Assembly: GCF_023015965.1 (NCBI RefSeq)
Contig: NZ_JALKAN010000002.1
Location: 434,001 to 498,000 of the forward strand
DNA length: 64,000 nt
Direction of reading: 5' to 3'
Origin: Allomuricauda sp. F6463D
GTDB lineage: Bacteria; Bacteroidota; Bacteroidia; Flavobacteriales; Flavobacteriaceae
A model generated the notes under the pieces. The model did not search any database, was not told where the DNA came from, and saw only the letters and a program-made list of their open reading frames with translations. Below, piece by piece: positions 17,437 through 25,078 of this stretch (position 1 is the stretch's first letter; every line of letters starts with the position of its first letter). A program made the position numbers and the translations under genes.

Positions 17437-18552
17437 ATGAATCGTATTAATTATTTATTATTAATATTCCCATTACTGATGCTATCACAAAACCGACTTA
17501 GGGACCATGGAGTTGAAATTGGTGTACTACAACCAGGAACCTACAATGCCATAACCGATGTGCGAGGAGTCCAAATAGGTCATTCCACAGTAGTTAGTGG
17601 CGAAAACATCAGAACCGGGGTTACGGCCATTCTCCCCCATTCAGGAAATATTTTTCAAGAAAAGGTGCCCGCCGCCATATATGTGGGCAACGGTTTTGGC
17701 AAGCTTGCAGGATACACCCAAGTAAAGGAACTGGGCAATCTGGAAACACCCATCATCTTGACCAACACCCTGAGCGTTCCCACCGCAGTAAATGCCGTTA
17801 TTGGCTACACGCTCAACCAACCTGGAAATGAAAATGTCCGTTCGGTCAATGCGGTTGTCGGGGAAACCAATGATGGCTACCTCAACGATATCCGAGGCCG
17901 TCATGTTACCGAAAAACATGTGCTACAAGCCCTAAAAGAAGCAAAATCAGGCCCTGTTACCGAAGGAACTATTGGCGCTGGCACAGGAACCATTTGTTTC
18001 GGGTTCAAGGGAGGCATCGGAACATCATCCAGGGTGCTGCCAAAAAAATCCGGTGGGTATACCGTAGGTGTTCTAGTGCAGACCAACTTTGGTGGCGTTT
18101 TGCAAATAGCTGGTGTGGAGGTAGGCAAAAAATTAGGGCATTATTCCGATAGTTTTAAATATTCCCCCGACGGTTCCTGTATGATGGTGGTGATGACCAA
18201 TGCACCTTTGGATTCCAGAAATTTGGAACGATTGGCGAAACGGGCCATGCTCGGTTTGGCAAAAACAGGTGGCATTGCCAGTAATGGCAGCGGTGATTAT
18301 GTCATTGCCGTTTCCACGGCCGAAGCCTGCCGTATCCCCTATCAAAGTGACAGCCCGATTCAGTCCGTCCCCACCTTGCGTAATGAAGCCATGACCCCAT
18401 TGTTTCTCGCAACCATCGAGGCCACAGAAGAGGCCATTTTGAATTCCCTTTTTGCAGGAGAAACCACTAGCGGACGAGATGGACATCAAATTGAAGCACT
18501 CCCAAAGGAAAAAGTGCTGAACATGTTGAAAGAAGCAGGAAAGATGGATTAA
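17437..18552 (+). CDS. P1-family (DmpA/BapA-type) N-terminal nucleophile peptidase
   Basis: This 371-residue protein matches the P1 peptidase family (DmpA, beta-peptidyl aminopeptidases, 6-aminohexanoate oligomer hydrolase). A short N-terminal signal ends near LMLSQ, so it is probably periplasmic. ITDVRGVQIGHSTV and AIYVGNGFGKL are family landmarks, as is TEGTIGAGTGTICFGFKGGI at ~175-194. The site SPDGSCMM places the autocatalytic cleavage between Gly246 and Ser247, Ser247 becoming the N-terminal nucleophile; MTNAPLDSRNLERLAKRA follows as in DmpA. Family members release N-terminal D-, L- or beta-amino acids from short peptides. It is the last gene of the apparent oxidoreductase-DinB-peptidase operon; no terminator was found after it. 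Confidence 0.88.
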   Translation: MNRINYLLLIFPLLMLSQNRLRDHGVEIGVLQPGTYNAITDVRGVQIGHSTVVSGENIRTGVTAILPHSGNIFQEKVPAAIYVGNGFGKLAGYTQVKELGNLETPIILTNTLSVPTAVNAVIGYTLNQPGNENVRSVNAVVGETNDGYLNDIRGRHVTEKHVLQALKEAKSGPVTEGTIGAGTGTICFGFKGGIGTSSRVLPKKSGGYTVGVLVQTNFGGVLQIAGVEVGKKLGHYSDSFKYSPDGSCMMVVMTNAPLDSRNLERLAKRAMLGLAKTGGIASNGSGDYVIAVSTAEACRIPYQSDSPIQSVPTLRNEAMTPLFLATIEATEEAILNSLFAGETTSGRDGHQIEALPKEKVLNMLKEAGKMD

Positions 18553-18597
18553 ACCACGCTTTTTACAAGGTACGGTATCAACCCTTCTTATTTTAAG

Positions 18598-18760
18598 AGC
18601 GTTTTAAAAGCAATCTCGGCAAATGAACTGATTACTTTATCCGCCTCTGAATAATCTTGGTTTTTGGAATGTGGGCTATCAAAACCCTACACCATAAATC
18701 TCTGCAGCTTTGGCCGCTTTTATTCCGTTGGTGGCATCCTTAATCATACCAATACGATTT
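18598..18760 (-). pseudogene. Decayed C-terminal fragment of a HAD phosphatase (remnant A)
   Basis: Read on the minus strand, this stretch encodes KDATNGIKAAKAA, then, after a frame break at a TGA, DSPHSKNQDYSEADKVI. These match the C-terminal region DSTNGIKAAKAAG and DSPHSKNQVYSEADKVI of the intact HAD phosphatase at 20963-21622. A 30-base run is identical between 18658-18687 and 21042-21071. No start, N-terminal catalytic motif or open frame remains. It lies downstream of the hybrid kinase gene, on the same strand. Confidence 0.72.
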
Positions 18761-18781
18761 TATCTAGTAGTCTTCTAAAAT

Positions 18782-20464
18782 TTAGGACGCTAGCGGTACA
18801 TCCATCACCTCTTCGATTCTAGTATAGAGGTCTTCGGGGTCAAAAGGTTTAAAAACAAAACCGTTCATACCGCTCTGTTCAATCTTACTCTTCACCTCTA
18901 TAAATACCGATGCAGATAGTGCCAAAATAGGCAATGTGGTATTAAACTTTCTAATTTCCATAGCGGAGGCGTACCCATCCATAATGGGCATTTGAATATC
19001 CATAAGAACCGCACAGTAGTCATTTTTTTTGACCATGTTTACCGCCATAAGACCATCAAAGGCAACATCTACTACGAGGTTGGCCTTTTCTAATATCTGT
19101 TTGCCCACCATGATGTTGATCTTATTGTCCTCAACCAGGAGTATTCTTCTGCCGTCTAGATCGCGTTGTTTCTTGCCGCTGCCTTCTATCAATCTTTGTT
19201 TAGAAATAGCCTCTACTTCCAAATCAAAGTAAAAACGACTCCCTTTTTCTAATTCACTTTCTATGTGTACGGTAGATTCCATAGCTTCCACCACACTTTT
19301 TACAATGGGCAGGCCAAGTCCAGTACCACCATACAAGCGATTTGTACTGACGGAAGCCTGGGAAAATGGCAGCCATATTTTTTCTTGTTGTTCTTTAGTA
19401 ATACCAATACCAGTATCTATGATTTCAGTACGCATACGTACCCTACCATTACTGTATTCTTGACTTGTGATTTTTAGCGTCACACTTCCTTTTTTAGTAA
19501 ACTTTATGGCATTGGAAACGAGGTTGTTGATGACCTGATTGAAACGGACAATATCCAAATACATCGTTGGCAATTTTTCGTCGATCTCTAGGTTAAAACC
19601 AATTCCTTTACTTAAACAACCCGGCTCATGAATCTTTTTTATCTGTTGTACAGCCGTCATCACATCCGTCGGAATGGGGTCAAGGGCTATACCGCTGGTT
19701 TCCATTTTACTAAAATCCAACACATTGTTCAGTAAATTCAGCAGTATTTTTCCCGAGTAATTCAATGCCTCTATATTCTCCTCTTGATCCGGTCTTGGAT
19801 TGGTATCTCCTAGAATATGGGAAAGTCCGATAATAGCGTTCATGGGCGTTCGAATTTCATGGCTCATCATGCTTAAAAACCGTGATTTGGCATTGGATGC
19901 TTCAATGGCGTCTTCCCGTTCATCCTGTATGTTCGAATAAAAGCGCGCATTGATCATAGAGAAAAATAGCAATTGGTAGGTTATCAATACCATAGTTGTT
20001 ACAATAGAGACCGGATAAATATAGGTTCCTGCAAGTACGGCATCCATCTTTGTATTGGTGAATAAATTAAAATCCGTAACGTAGAGCAAAAGCCAAAGTG
20101 TTATCGATAACAAAGGAAAAATGACGATATACCCTTTCTCACGCCTAAAAGAGAAAAAAATAAAGGGCAATCCCATGGCAAACATTAAAATAAATTCAAC
20201 ACTACCGGCCTTTCCTATAAAAGAAGCAGTCATGGCAACGCTAATATTAAAGGCCACGAGATACATAAAACGCGCCAGGGTAAGATTTCCTACTTTAGAA
20301 ATAATGGCCGAACCTATAAAAAAGGGTACTGTAGCGCCAATGTACAGGCTCAACTCGTTTAAATTTAAATTTCTTGCAATAAAAAACCATAAAGTCGATA
20401 TGATGATGGTTATAACGGAAAGTATAAATACAAGTTTTATCCTGCGTTGAGAGAATTCAGACAT
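18782..20464 (-). CDS. Hybrid sensor histidine kinase/response regulator
   Basis: This 560-residue membrane protein begins with about six membrane segments between residues 10 and 170 and no large periplasmic domain, so it probably senses something in or at the membrane. A HisKA domain has SHEIRTPMNAIIGLSH (phospho-His202). The HATPase domain shows NLVSNAIKFTKKG (~314), DTGIGI (~350) and GTGLGLPIVKS (~380). A C-terminal receiver domain has acidic pocket Glu445-Asp446, phospho-acceptor Asp489 in LMDIQMPIMDG, and Lys539. There is no output domain, so signal must pass to a separate Hpt or regulator, which is not in the window. It is flanked on both sides by decayed HAD-phosphatase fragments, which suggests insertion or rearrangement. 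Confidence 0.92.
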   Translation of the reverse strand: MSEFSQRRIKLVFILSVITIIISTLWFFIARNLNLNELSLYIGATVPFFIGSAIISKVGNLTLARFMYLVAFNISVAMTASFIGKAGSVEFILMFAMGLPFIFFSFRREKGYIVIFPLLSITLWLLLYVTDFNLFTNTKMDAVLAGTYIYPVSIVTTMVLITYQLLFFSMINARFYSNIQDEREDAIEASNAKSRFLSMMSHEIRTPMNAIIGLSHILGDTNPRPDQEENIEALNYSGKILLNLLNNVLDFSKMETSGIALDPIPTDVMTAVQQIKKIHEPGCLSKGIGFNLEIDEKLPTMYLDIVRFNQVINNLVSNAIKFTKKGSVTLKITSQEYSNGRVRMRTEIIDTGIGITKEQQEKIWLPFSQASVSTNRLYGGTGLGLPIVKSVVEAMESTVHIESELEKGSRFYFDLEVEAISKQRLIEGSGKKQRDLDGRRILLVEDNKINIMVGKQILEKANLVVDVAFDGLMAVNMVKKNDYCAVLMDIQMPIMDGYASAMEIRKFNTTLPILALSASVFIEVKSKIEQSGMNGFVFKPFDPEDLYTRIEEVMDVPLAS

Positions 20465-20620
20465 GTCTTAGATGCATTTAGGTGAAATGGGACTTCATTT
20501 ACATCTTGAAAAGTCCAATATTTGTAGGTGTATTCCTATAATATGTTGTCTAGAGACGTTAATTGCGTGCAAAAGCATGGAAAAGTGAAGTGTCCCTGCT
20601 ACGAAACGACCCCCTCCAAG

Positions 20621-20699
20621 TATCTAAAATCCACACAATAAGCCCAATGCTTGCCGCTTTTATACCTTTGGCAGCATTCCTAATCATACCCAATACGAT
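20621..20699 (-). pseudogene. Decayed HAD phosphatase fragment (remnant B)
   Basis: On the minus strand the sequence directly after the DUF2188 stop reads MIRNAAKGIKAA in the HAD frame and then loses similarity soon after a stretch resembling the CCACACAATAA segment of the intact HAD gene near 21070. It also shares the junction CGTATTGG(G)TATGATTA with remnant A at ~18745-18760. The 3' end of the DUF2188 gene overlaps it by about 20 bases. It is shorter and more diverged than remnant A, so the call is less certain. Confidence 0.45.
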
Positions 20700-20961
20700 C
20701 ACGAATAGTGCCATCTTCTCGATGGATGATCACATCCGCTTTGTGTTTTTTGGCCAGACGTTTAGCAGCATTAATTGCAGTGCTTTGCTTACGGTGTTTT
20801 GAAGTAATTCGTTTATTGCCTTCGCGGCGTACGGCCCAATCATCTTTATAAGGCACAACGTGTTGGTGCCATGTGCGTTTTTTGTCCGCAGTACGAGAGG
20901 CATTAAAAAAGGCTTCCAATAATTCTATAACTGTGCGCAACCAAGATGTTTTTGCTGCCAT
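20680..20961 (-). CDS. DUF2188-domain protein
   Basis: This 93-residue cytosolic protein has a C-terminal DUF2188 domain: WHQHVVPYKDDWAVRREGN, then a helix with NAAKRLAKKHKADVIIH and the ending REDGTIRDRIGYD, all typical of the family. The first ~35 residues (WLRTVIELLEAFFNAS) are an amphipathic helical extension. Start at 20961 is chosen because it lies one base after the stop of the HAD gene, an arrangement for translational coupling; the longer frame from 21012 only overlaps that gene. Function of DUF2188 is unknown. The last codons coincide with remnant B, but the protein end still looks like a normal family C-terminus. Confidence 0.8.
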   Translation of the reverse strand: MAAKTSWLRTVIELLEAFFNASRTADKKRTWHQHVVPYKDDWAVRREGNKRITSKHRKQSTAINAAKRLAKKHKADVIIHREDGTIRDRIGYD

Positions 20962-20962
20962 T

Positions 20963-21622
20963 TTATTTGATACGTTTAGAAAGTTTAGCGTAGGTAATCT
21001 CCCCAAACTCACGTATCACCTTATCCGCCTCTGAATAAACCTGGTTTTTGGAATGTGGGCTATCAAAACCCACACAATAAATCCCTGCCGCTTTGGCTGC
21101 TTTGATCCCATTCGTGGAATCCTCGATTACCATACAGTGCTCCCTTGCATGCCCAGAGGCTTCAGCCGCTTTTACAAAAATTTCTGGGTGGGGCTTGGAT
21201 GCCGCTAAATCGGCACCACTCAATTTGGCCACAAAATATTGGTCAAGATCAAACCGTTTGAACACATTATTGATGTTCAGCATGGAAGCTGAACTTGCCA
21301 AAACAAGTGTAAGTCCGTTGGCGTGGTAATCCTGTATGCATTCCAAGACCCCATCTATGAGTTGTAGCCCATTATCATTTACAAACAGTTCCTTAAAATG
21401 CTTGCGTTTGCCAGCCACCAATTCCTCGGCAGTTTTGTTCAGCTTAAAGTGGTCTACCAGCACTTGGCAAATGGGCAAGGTGGCCATACCGGTAAAACTT
21501 TCATAAAGTGCTGGGGTCACGTTAATGCCCACCTCATCAAACATGGCATGGTAAGCTTTATAATGTAGGGGTTCAGAATCTATGATCACCCCATCCATAT
21601 CAAACAAAACAGCTTTTATCAT
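20963..21622 (-). CDS. HAD-superfamily phosphatase, beta-phosphoglucomutase-like
   Basis: This 219-residue cytosolic enzyme has the HAD motifs in order: LFDMDGVIIDSEP with nucleophile Asp8 and acid/base Asp10, a helical cap domain (~15-85), LVLASSASMLNI (motif II Ser near 110), Lys in ASKPHPEIF (motif III), and VIEDSTNGIKAAKAAG (motif IV). This subfamily dephosphorylates or isomerises small phosphosugars; the substrate cannot be told from sequence. The DUF2188 gene starts one base after its stop codon. Two decayed partial copies of its C-terminal coding region occur at 18.6 and 20.6 kb on the same strand. A -7-like TATTTTTG lies 16 bases upstream of the ATG. Confidence 0.9.
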   Translation of the reverse strand: MIKAVLFDMDGVIIDSEPLHYKAYHAMFDEVGINVTPALYESFTGMATLPICQVLVDHFKLNKTAEELVAGKRKHFKELFVNDNGLQLIDGVLECIQDYHANGLTLVLASSASMLNINNVFKRFDLDQYFVAKLSGADLAASKPHPEIFVKAAEASGHAREHCMVIEDSTNGIKAAKAAGIYCVGFDSPHSKNQVYSEADKVIREFGEITYAKLSKRIK

Positions 21623-21637
21623 CTACCTAATTTGCCC

Positions 21638-21645
21638 CAAAAATA
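21638..21645 (-). promoter_or_regulatory. Candidate -7 element for the HAD phosphatase gene
   Basis: Minus-strand TATTTTTG matches TAnnTTTG and is 16 bases upstream of the ATG at 21622. No -33 TTG is visible at the expected spacing. Confidence 0.35.
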
Positions 21646-21859
21646 AGGGCTTATCGGCAATAAGCGAGCTTATCCCCCAATAATAAAGGATTTTCTAGCT
21701 ACATAAACGCCAAAAACAACCTATTCAATAATTGTAATGATATTAAATTGGTGCCTGTAAAGATTCTTTTGTAACAATCTAAGCGCATTTTACACTAACC
21801 TAATGGATACAATCTAGTTTTTTCATAAATTAAGCAGCAATTAAACTAAAAACACTACC

Positions 21860-22999
21860 ATGGACATTTTTGGAAAGATCAAAGAAAAGCTCAGTAATGA
21901 ATTTATTGATATTATTGAGTGGCTCGACTATACGGATGACACCATTGCTCACCGTTTTGAACGCTATCAAAATGAAATAAAAAACGGCGCTAAACTGATT
22001 GTTCGCGAAGGCCAGACCGCTGTTTTTATCAACGAAGGCCAATTGGCCGATGTATTTGGTCCGGGCACTTACGATCTGACCACACAAAACTTGCCTATTT
22101 TAACCACCCTGAAGGGTTGGAAATATGGATTCAACTCACCTTTTAAAGCTGAAGTCTACTTTGTGAACACCCACTTGTTCACCGATGAAAAATGGGGTAC
22201 CAAAAGTCCCATTACTTTAAGTGATGATCGTTTTGGTTTGGTAGAGATAAGAGCCTTCGGCACCTATACTTTCAAAATTTCCAATGCTGGAACGTTTATC
22301 AAGGATATTGTTGGAACGGACAGCAACTTTACCAATTTTGAAATCAATGAACATTTAAAAAGTTTGATCGCCACCCGATTCACCGATACTGTGGGCGAAG
22401 CCAATCTTCCCATTGAGCTATACGCAGCCAACACGTCGGAATTATCCGAAACCTGCCAGGAAGTTATGGCTCCAGAGTTTGAAACGGTCGGTATTTCTTT
22501 GGAGAGGTTCTACATTGAAAATGTATCGATGCCCGAAGATCTTAAAAAAGAAATCTTTGAGTATAGCCGTATTGATAAATTGGACCTTGACAAGTTGACC
22601 AAATTCAAGACTGCCAAGGCCATTGAAGCTGCCGCACAAAATGAAGGGGGCACCGCAGGAGCCGGAATGGGCATGGGCATGGGATTTGTACTTGCCCAAC
22701 AGATGGGTGGTATGATGGGTGGAAACATGCAGGCCGCTCCGCAAAGAGCAGCCCAACCAGCGGCTGGGGCCGTTCCTCCTCCTATGCCAACACAAACCAT
22801 GTACTATTATGCCACGAACGGCATACAGCATGGTCCGGCGAGCTTTGAACAAATGCAATCTCTTTTTGCATCTAGGGCCATTAATCGTGATAGTTTGGTT
22901 TGGAAGCAGGGTATGTCCGCATGGACCGCGTTAAAAGATGTGGAAGAGTTAAAATCGTTTTTGGGCGGTAATACACCTCCTCCATTGCCAACGGAGTAA
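21860..22999 (+). CDS. SPFH-domain protein with C-terminal GYF_2 domain (YdjI/virion-core-like)
   Basis: This 379-residue protein begins with FGKIKEKLSNEFIDIIEW and VREGQTAVFINEGQLADVFGPGTYDL, typical of the SPFH subgroup called virion-core-like, to which Bacillus YdjI belongs. The SPFH domain spans ~20-235. A Gly/Met-rich linker (GAGMGMGMGF, QQMGGMMGG, ~262-290) and an Ala/Pro-rich stretch lead to a GYF_2 (DUF4339) domain at ~314-365 (YYYATNGIQHGPASFEQM, then WKQGMSAWTAL), ending in PPPLP. There is no membrane segment, so attachment must be through a partner; YdjI is held at the membrane by zinc-ribbon membrane proteins, and one such gene follows here. It probably scaffolds membrane microdomains or senses envelope stress; this is inference. 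Confidence 0.85.
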   Translation: MDIFGKIKEKLSNEFIDIIEWLDYTDDTIAHRFERYQNEIKNGAKLIVREGQTAVFINEGQLADVFGPGTYDLTTQNLPILTTLKGWKYGFNSPFKAEVYFVNTHLFTDEKWGTKSPITLSDDRFGLVEIRAFGTYTFKISNAGTFIKDIVGTDSNFTNFEINEHLKSLIATRFTDTVGEANLPIELYAANTSELSETCQEVMAPEFETVGISLERFYIENVSMPEDLKKEIFEYSRIDKLDLDKLTKFKTAKAIEAAAQNEGGTAGAGMGMGMGFVLAQQMGGMMGGNMQAAPQRAAQPAAGAVPPPMPTQTMYYYATNGIQHGPASFEQMQSLFASRAINRDSLVWKQGMSAWTALKDVEELKSFLGGNTPPPLPTE

Positions 23000-23023
23000 T
23001 AATACCTATTGTTATGCTGATCT

Positions 23024-23121
23024 GTCATTTCTAGCACAGTCTAGAAATCCATGAAGCATCACTGGTAAATACCCTTTTTTAATCGTACATGAGTGAGATT
23101 CTTCGTTTCACTCAGAATGAC
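23024..23121. repeat. Interspersed palindromic element, diverged copy (GTCATTTCTAG ... CTCAGAATGAC)
   Basis: Imperfect inverted ends GTCATTTCTAG and CTCAGAATGAC bound ~98 bases lying between the SPFH gene and the zinc-ribbon gene. The ends and spacing resemble the element at 5138-5225. It ends 12 bases before the start of the zinc-ribbon gene and could form a hairpin in a shared transcript. Confidence 0.5.
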
Positions 23122-23132
23122 AAAACAAGCCA

Positions 23133-24224
23133 TTGGAAGACCAAAAAATTCAAAAAACTGAACTCAAAAAAGCCTGTGTAAATTGTGGTGCAGAGCTTAC
23201 CTATAAACCTGGCACCACAAGTATCAGTTGTGAATATTGTGGGCACGAGGAAACCATCGATGTTGACAAAAATGGCTTTGAGGAGCTGGAGCTTTATCCT
23301 TTCCTTAAGGAAATGGGCAGCCAAAGGCACAGCGAGGAAATCTCCATGCTACATTGCAAAAATTGTGGTGCGGACCAGCATGTGGAGGAAAACTACAAAT
23401 CGCTCCATTGTGTGTATTGCGGCCAGCCCTTGGTCCTTGAAGATGCGTATAAAGAAAATTGGATCTTACCGGGTGCGGTATTGCCTTTTCAAATTGATAA
23501 AAACCAATCTTTTACCATTTTTAAAAAATGGGTGAAAGGACTATGGTTTGCTCCGAACAACTTAAAAAAAGCAGCCCTAGACCCTCAGTTTACCAAAGGC
23601 CTCTATCTGCCCTATTGGACTTTTGACGCACAGTTATATGCTTCCTATACGGGTCAACGAGGCGAATATTATTATGTAACCAAAAGAGTGCGAAATTCCA
23701 ATGGCAAAATGGTGACCAAAAGAGTTAGGAAAACAAGGTGGTATCCGGCCTCGGGGGAAGTATCTGGGTTTGTGGACGACACTTTGATTAAAGCCTCCCA
23801 TCAAAAAACGGGACGGATTCCGGGTAAAATTGCCTCATGGGATTTGAAAAAGCTCCAACCGTTCAATACTGGGTTCCTTTCCGGGTTTGTCACCGAAAAA
23901 TATACCATTCCACTCAAAGATGGCCATCTCCATTCCAAAGAAGCAGCGAAAGGCATCGCCAACACATGGTGCAGACGCGACATTGGCGGTGATACCCAAC
24001 GTGTACTCTCCATGAACATGAAACTATCCGAAGAGACCTTTAAGCACGTCCTGTTGCCCGTTTATGTGAGTGCTTATCGCTACAATGGCAAGGAATACAA
24101 CTTTTATATCAATGGAGAAAATGGTCGAATATCAGGCACCCGACCCTATAGTTTTTGGAAGATATTTTTTACGGTTTTAGCGGTACTTGTAGCAATCGGG
24201 GTGATTGTTGTTCTATCCAAGTAA
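23133..24224 (+). CDS. Double zinc-ribbon membrane protein (YdjG-like)
   Basis: This 363-residue protein has two N-terminal zinc ribbons: CVNC...CEYC (Cys15, 18, 33, 36) and CKNC...CVYC (Cys75, 78, 93, 96). A ~240-residue central region rich in Tyr and Trp (LYLPYWTFDAQLYASYTGQ, LLPVYVSAYRYNGKEYNFY) leads to a single C-terminal membrane helix (~340-360). Homologues are often mislabelled as helicase or primosomal protein because of the ribbons. The layout is like B. subtilis YdjG, which with YdjH recruits the SPFH protein YdjI and PspA to the membrane. The start is TTG at 23133; a TGA lies in frame at 23118 and no ATG precedes the first ribbon. It follows the SPFH gene by 133 bases containing a palindromic repeat. 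Confidence 0.82.
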   Translation: MEDQKIQKTELKKACVNCGAELTYKPGTTSISCEYCGHEETIDVDKNGFEELELYPFLKEMGSQRHSEEISMLHCKNCGADQHVEENYKSLHCVYCGQPLVLEDAYKENWILPGAVLPFQIDKNQSFTIFKKWVKGLWFAPNNLKKAALDPQFTKGLYLPYWTFDAQLYASYTGQRGEYYYVTKRVRNSNGKMVTKRVRKTRWYPASGEVSGFVDDTLIKASHQKTGRIPGKIASWDLKKLQPFNTGFLSGFVTEKYTIPLKDGHLHSKEAAKGIANTWCRRDIGGDTQRVLSMNMKLSEETFKHVLLPVYVSAYRYNGKEYNFYINGENGRISGTRPYSFWKIFFTVLAVLVAIGVIVVLSK

Positions 24225-24229
24225 TAGGA

Positions 24230-24961
24230 TTAAAAACCAATGCCCACAATTAAATCAAAAGGTACTTTTTCTGTTTGCACAGATTTGGTCTGAACTTTAA
24301 TTTTAATCTTTTCAGGTGCTTCCTTGAACACAACGGTATTCTCTTCCAGACCAAGTCCCATGTTTCTATATTCCTCGCTATCATCACCACCTATCACTTC
24401 GATATTGCCAATAGGAGTTTCTGTATCCAGAGTATACAAATGGTATTCTGTACCGTCCTGCAACGTAGCTCCCCCCATATCTAAAATAGCTATCTTTCCT
24501 ATTTCAGAATCAATTGAGGACTGAATGTTTTCTTTAAAAGAGAATTCCAATGTATTTTCCTCAGAAGTATCCCCAACATAATTGATCAAGAAGGATCCTT
24601 TCATATCGAATGTTGTAGCTCCTTTTTGTGGTACTCCGTCAATCTCTACCTGTAAATCGTAATAAGAACCATCGGAGCTTACATTACCGTATGTATTTTC
24701 CACAATCAGGCCTTGTCCGTTTTTCAAAAAATCAAACCCCGTATTGTCGGTAATCTGAGTTACTTCAGATTTGTTAATGTCCAAATTATAGAATTGCTTT
24801 TCAGCATCCAACGGCAACCTAAGCTTAAGTGTGGTTCTATAATTACCTTCGTACTCTTTGTTGATGCAAATACTTATAGTGCTCATCTGAGCCTGCAATA
24901 GGCAAAATGGACATAGGGCAATGAAGACTTTTAGAAAAATTTTGAGGTCAAATGTTCTCAT
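24230..24961 (-). CDS. Unrecognised secreted protein
   Basis: I do not recognise this family. Starting at the ATG at 24961, the protein has 243 residues and a signal peptide ending FCLLQAQ near residue 25. The frame extends ten codons further to 24991, which would only lengthen the n-region. The mature part is probably all-beta, with several acidic stretches (GDTSEENTLEF, GGDDSEEYRN), and has no lipobox or T9SS tail. Residues near the C-terminus (EKIKIKVQTKSVQTEKVPFD) alternate in a strand-like way. It is convergent with the zinc-ribbon gene, with only 5 bases between the stop codons. Confidence 0.65.
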   Translation of the reverse strand: MRTFDLKIFLKVFIALCPFCLLQAQMSTISICINKEYEGNYRTTLKLRLPLDAEKQFYNLDINKSEVTQITDNTGFDFLKNGQGLIVENTYGNVSSDGSYYDLQVEIDGVPQKGATTFDMKGSFLINYVGDTSEENTLEFSFKENIQSSIDSEIGKIAILDMGGATLQDGTEYHLYTLDTETPIGNIEVIGGDDSEEYRNMGLGLEENTVVFKEAPEKIKIKVQTKSVQTEKVPFDLIVGIGF

Positions 24962-25078
24962 GCTGTAGTTTCTCTTAAAAGTATGGAACAAACCATTTTA
25001 AAATCAAAAATTTGTGCGAATGGCATGATTTCGTACACAACCTTCAATAATTATTTGATTTCAATGAATTATATGATT

